A stretch of 64,000 nt of DNA from Thiomicrorhabdus sp. 6S3-12 (GTDB taxonomy: Bacteria; Pseudomonadota; Gammaproteobacteria; Thiomicrospirales; Thiomicrospiraceae), in assembly GCF_017571475.1 (NCBI RefSeq), contig NZ_JAGETW010000005.1, positions 1 through 64,000 on the forward strand, read 5' to 3'. Shown here in pieces: positions 62,423-64,000 of this stretch. Under the pieces are notes generated by a model that saw only the letters and a list, made by a program, of their open reading frames with translations, was not told the origin of the DNA and did no database searches. Numbering within the stretch: the stretch's first letter is position 1; each line of letters starts with the position of its first letter. Both the position numbers and the translations under genes were made by a program.

Positions 62423-62573
62423 CTAAGACAGTAGTTAATTGCGTTCGAGCAAGTCTGTCGAAAATTTTCAATCGAGCACTGTTTTCCCGTGCGTACCTTA
62501 GGTAAGCTTTCTCTAATAAAGTCGATATTTGGGCTCTGGACCCAGTAATTCAAGCGAAATTTTAGGATGCCGA

Positions 62574-63548
62574 ATGAAGATTAAAGCGCTTTTGGGTGTT
62601 GCGGGCGTACATGAAAGAGAAAATAGCCGTGCGCTTAGGGTCGGGAAAATTTTTGAATACCTGGTCGCTTTTGCGCTTCTTCTGGTCTTTGTCCAACTTA
62701 TCCTTGCATTAAGTGATTATCCGATCGATTCCCCTTGGTTGAATGCGGTTCTGTGGAGTGTTTTCTTCTGCGAACTGGTCGTCAATCTTTCTCTGGTAGA
62801 CAAGAAACGTCGCTACCTTGCTGAAAACTGGTTAAATCTTCTGATCGTGATGCTGGCGGTGCCATGGGTCAATTGGCAGGGGGATTGGGCGATGATTTTC
62901 CGTTCACTGCGTCTTGTCCTGCTGTTGCGTTTTATAACCAGTTTTTTTCAGGATGCGATGCTGCTGCTCGGCCGGAATCGTTTTGGACAGATTCTGATCG
63001 GTTTCGTGTTTCTGATAATCGGTGCCGGCAGTATATTTTCCTATATCGAAGATCGGCCGTTTATTGACGGGATCTGGTATGCGATTGTCACTATCACCAC
63101 GGTCGGCTATGGCGATGTGGTGCCATATACGGAAGAGGGGCGAATTTTCGGTACCGTCCTGATTGTTTTCGGAGTGCTGTTTTTCTCGCTGGTTACGGCA
63201 AACTTCTCGGCGTTTCTGATCGGTTCGGATCAGCGAAAGCTGGAAAAAGATATTCTGAACTATGTGCGCCAGACCGAAAAACGTCTGATCAAGCAGAGTA
63301 TGGATATCGAAAAGCATGTGGAAAGCATTATGTTGCATTCGACTCAGGAAGTTGATCGTTTGCAGAAAGAGTTACAGCGTTATCAGCTTCTCGAGGAACA
63401 CTTGCAGCGACTGCAGAAGGAGAAGGATTCGGAAGAAGCGCTCTTTATGCATAAGCAGAGCAAAGAGTTAAGTGCCGGCGATAAAAACAGCGAGTCGGAT
63501 AAAAAACAGGAAGACGCCGTTTCTTCGGCTAAGCAGGATGATCTTTAG
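62574..63548 (+). CDS. Voltage-gated-type potassium channel protein
   Basis: 324 residues with six transmembrane segments: S1-S4 region about 28-122, S5 near 139-157 and S6 near 191-215. The selectivity filter TVGYGD is at 176-181. An S4-like segment FRSLRLVLLLRF (109-120) has three Arg at 3- to 7-residue spacing. After S6 comes a long charged coiled coil (about 220-310) and a Ser/Lys/Asp tail. No RCK domain is seen. ATG at 62574 has AGGAT upstream; an in-frame start at 62529 adds 15 residues without a good site. Confidence 0.87.
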   Translation: MKIKALLGVAGVHERENSRALRVGKIFEYLVAFALLLVFVQLILALSDYPIDSPWLNAVLWSVFFCELVVNLSLVDKKRRYLAENWLNLLIVMLAVPWVNWQGDWAMIFRSLRLVLLLRFITSFFQDAMLLLGRNRFGQILIGFVFLIIGAGSIFSYIEDRPFIDGIWYAIVTITTVGYGDVVPYTEEGRIFGTVLIVFGVLFFSLVTANFSAFLIGSDQRKLEKDILNYVRQTEKRLIKQSMDIEKHVESIMLHSTQEVDRLQKELQRYQLLEEHLQRLQKEKDSEEALFMHKQSKELSAGDKNSESDKKQEDAVSSAKQDDL

Positions 63549-63611
63549 CTTAGAACGCCCATTTCAGTTTCAAGGTTGATTTAAAGTATATTTATCCTAC
63601 GATTAATAGGA

Positions 63612-63640
63612 TTGACTTTTTCCGATTAAAAGCCTATATT
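63612..63640 (+). promoter_or_regulatory. Good sigma-70-type promoter for the LysR gene
   Basis: TTGACT (63612-63617), 17-bp spacer, TATATT (63635-63640). Expected start near 63647, about 34 bases before the start codon. Confidence 0.7.
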
Positions 63641-63680
63641 CACCGCTAATTTATAAAAATATGACAAAAGGACAGAGCGC

Positions 63681-64000
63681 ATGGCAGATAGACGTCTTCA
63701 GGTATTTCATACCGTTGCTAAGGTAATGAGTTTTACCAAAGCTGCAGAGACACTCCATATGACTCAACCGGCTGTTACCTTTCAGGTAAAGCAGCTTGAA
63801 GATTTCTTCAATACCCGTCTTTTCGACCGAACTCACAATAAAATCACCCTCACTGAAGCCGGTAAGGTTGTTTATGACTATGCCGATCAGATTCTTGAAT
63901 TGTACGAAAAAATGAATTCGGAAGTTCGAGAGCTAACGGGTGAAGTGACCGGGACTCTGGTGATTGGTGCCAGTACCACCATCGCTGAATATATGCTTCC
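63681..64000 (+). CDS. LysR-family transcriptional regulator, 3' truncated (CbbR/CysB-like)
   Basis: 106 complete codons are visible before the window ends. The N-terminal winged helix has FTKAAETLHMTQPAVTFQVK and LEDFFNTRLFDRTHNKITLT (about 18-60), then the linker helix and the start of the effector domain (GTLVIGASTTIAEYML). The latter resembles CbbR-type regulators of CO2 fixation, and also CysB-like and selenium-associated members. Which pathway it controls cannot be read from this part. Its start is supported by the promoter and an AAAGGAC Shine-Dalgarno. Confidence 0.85.
   Translation, partial: MADRRLQVFHTVAKVMSFTKAAETLHMTQPAVTFQVKQLEDFFNTRLFDRTHNKITLTEAGKVVYDYADQILELYEKMNSEVRELTGEVTGTLVIGASTTIAEYML

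Noticed and set aside
1-64000. Mobile elements, CRISPR arrays, prophage genes
   Set aside because: No transposase, integrase or phage structural genes, and no regularly spaced direct repeats, were seen. Gene content and synteny look like core chromosome throughout.

Overview
The window looks like a chromosomal segment of a Gammaproteobacterium. The conserved blocks zapA - 6S RNA - ygfA facing ygfB - pepP - ubiH - ubiI, purM - purN - DUF3108 facing DUF2066 - hda, and queG facing tsaE - amidase are all gammaproteobacterial arrangements. The gene content (ectoine breakdown enzymes, a PPi-type phosphofructokinase, several TlpA/SoxW-like thioredoxin-fold proteins, a CbbR-like LysR regulator) fits a marine or halotolerant species, perhaps a sulfur oxidiser of the Thiomicrospira/Hydrogenovibrio/Thiomicrorhabdus group; that placement is inference from remembered family resemblance. 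I see no insertion sequence, prophage, CRISPR array or rRNA operon.

Layout. 1-2.8 kb: 3' end of a giant secreted, probably adhesive protein. 3.3-4.1 kb: a nucleoside/guanine deaminase and tRNA-Arg(CCG). 4.3-9.6 kb: a four-gene cluster matching ectoine catabolism (DoeB2-, DoeD-, DoeA- and DoeC-type). 9.6-11.7 kb: ECF sigma factor, anti-sigma factor and a DUF2238 membrane protein. 11.9-21.8 kb: phosphofructokinase, RNase D, Mpl with an overlapping 26-codon membrane-peptide ORF, a secreted helix-hairpin-helix protein, DinB-like, EpmC, DUF6502, HrpB. 21.9-27.1 kb (minus strand): hemL-thiE, a TlpA protein, rpiA, then a secreted Met-rich unknown with the copper chaperones PCu(A)C and Sco. 27.7-36.0 kb: ilvA, a gshB-like gene, dcd, DUF3108, purN, purM, DUF2066, hda. 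36.2-40.6 kb: two thioredoxin-fold proteins, an orphan TolC, a minimal membrane-fusion protein, an 87-residue unknown and a PilZ-like protein. 40.7-43.2 kb: a porin and an XRE-type regulator. 43.4-43.7 kb: a candidate structured small RNA with an internal small ORF. 43.8-54 kb: YlqF-like GTPase, DUF3581, proS, DUF2062, AsmA, dGTPase, queG. 54-64 kb: tsaE, amidase, ygfA, 6S RNA, zapA, ygfB, pepP, ubiH, ubiI, a potassium-channel-like protein and the start of a LysR regulator.

How the genes work together. Ectoine would be hydrolysed to N-acetyl-diaminobutyrate, deacetylated, transaminated and oxidised to aspartate. The copper chaperones point to maturation of a copper enzyme, such as a cytochrome oxidase, encoded elsewhere. 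UbiH/UbiI supply ubiquinone. The TolC/fusion-protein genes lack an inner-membrane pump in this window.

Best candidates for something undescribed: the structured RNA with an embedded small ORF near 43.5 kb, the pump-less TolC/short fusion protein/PilZ cluster, the 26-codon ORF coupled to mpl, the possible leader peptide before ilvA, and the Met-rich secreted protein beside the copper chaperones.
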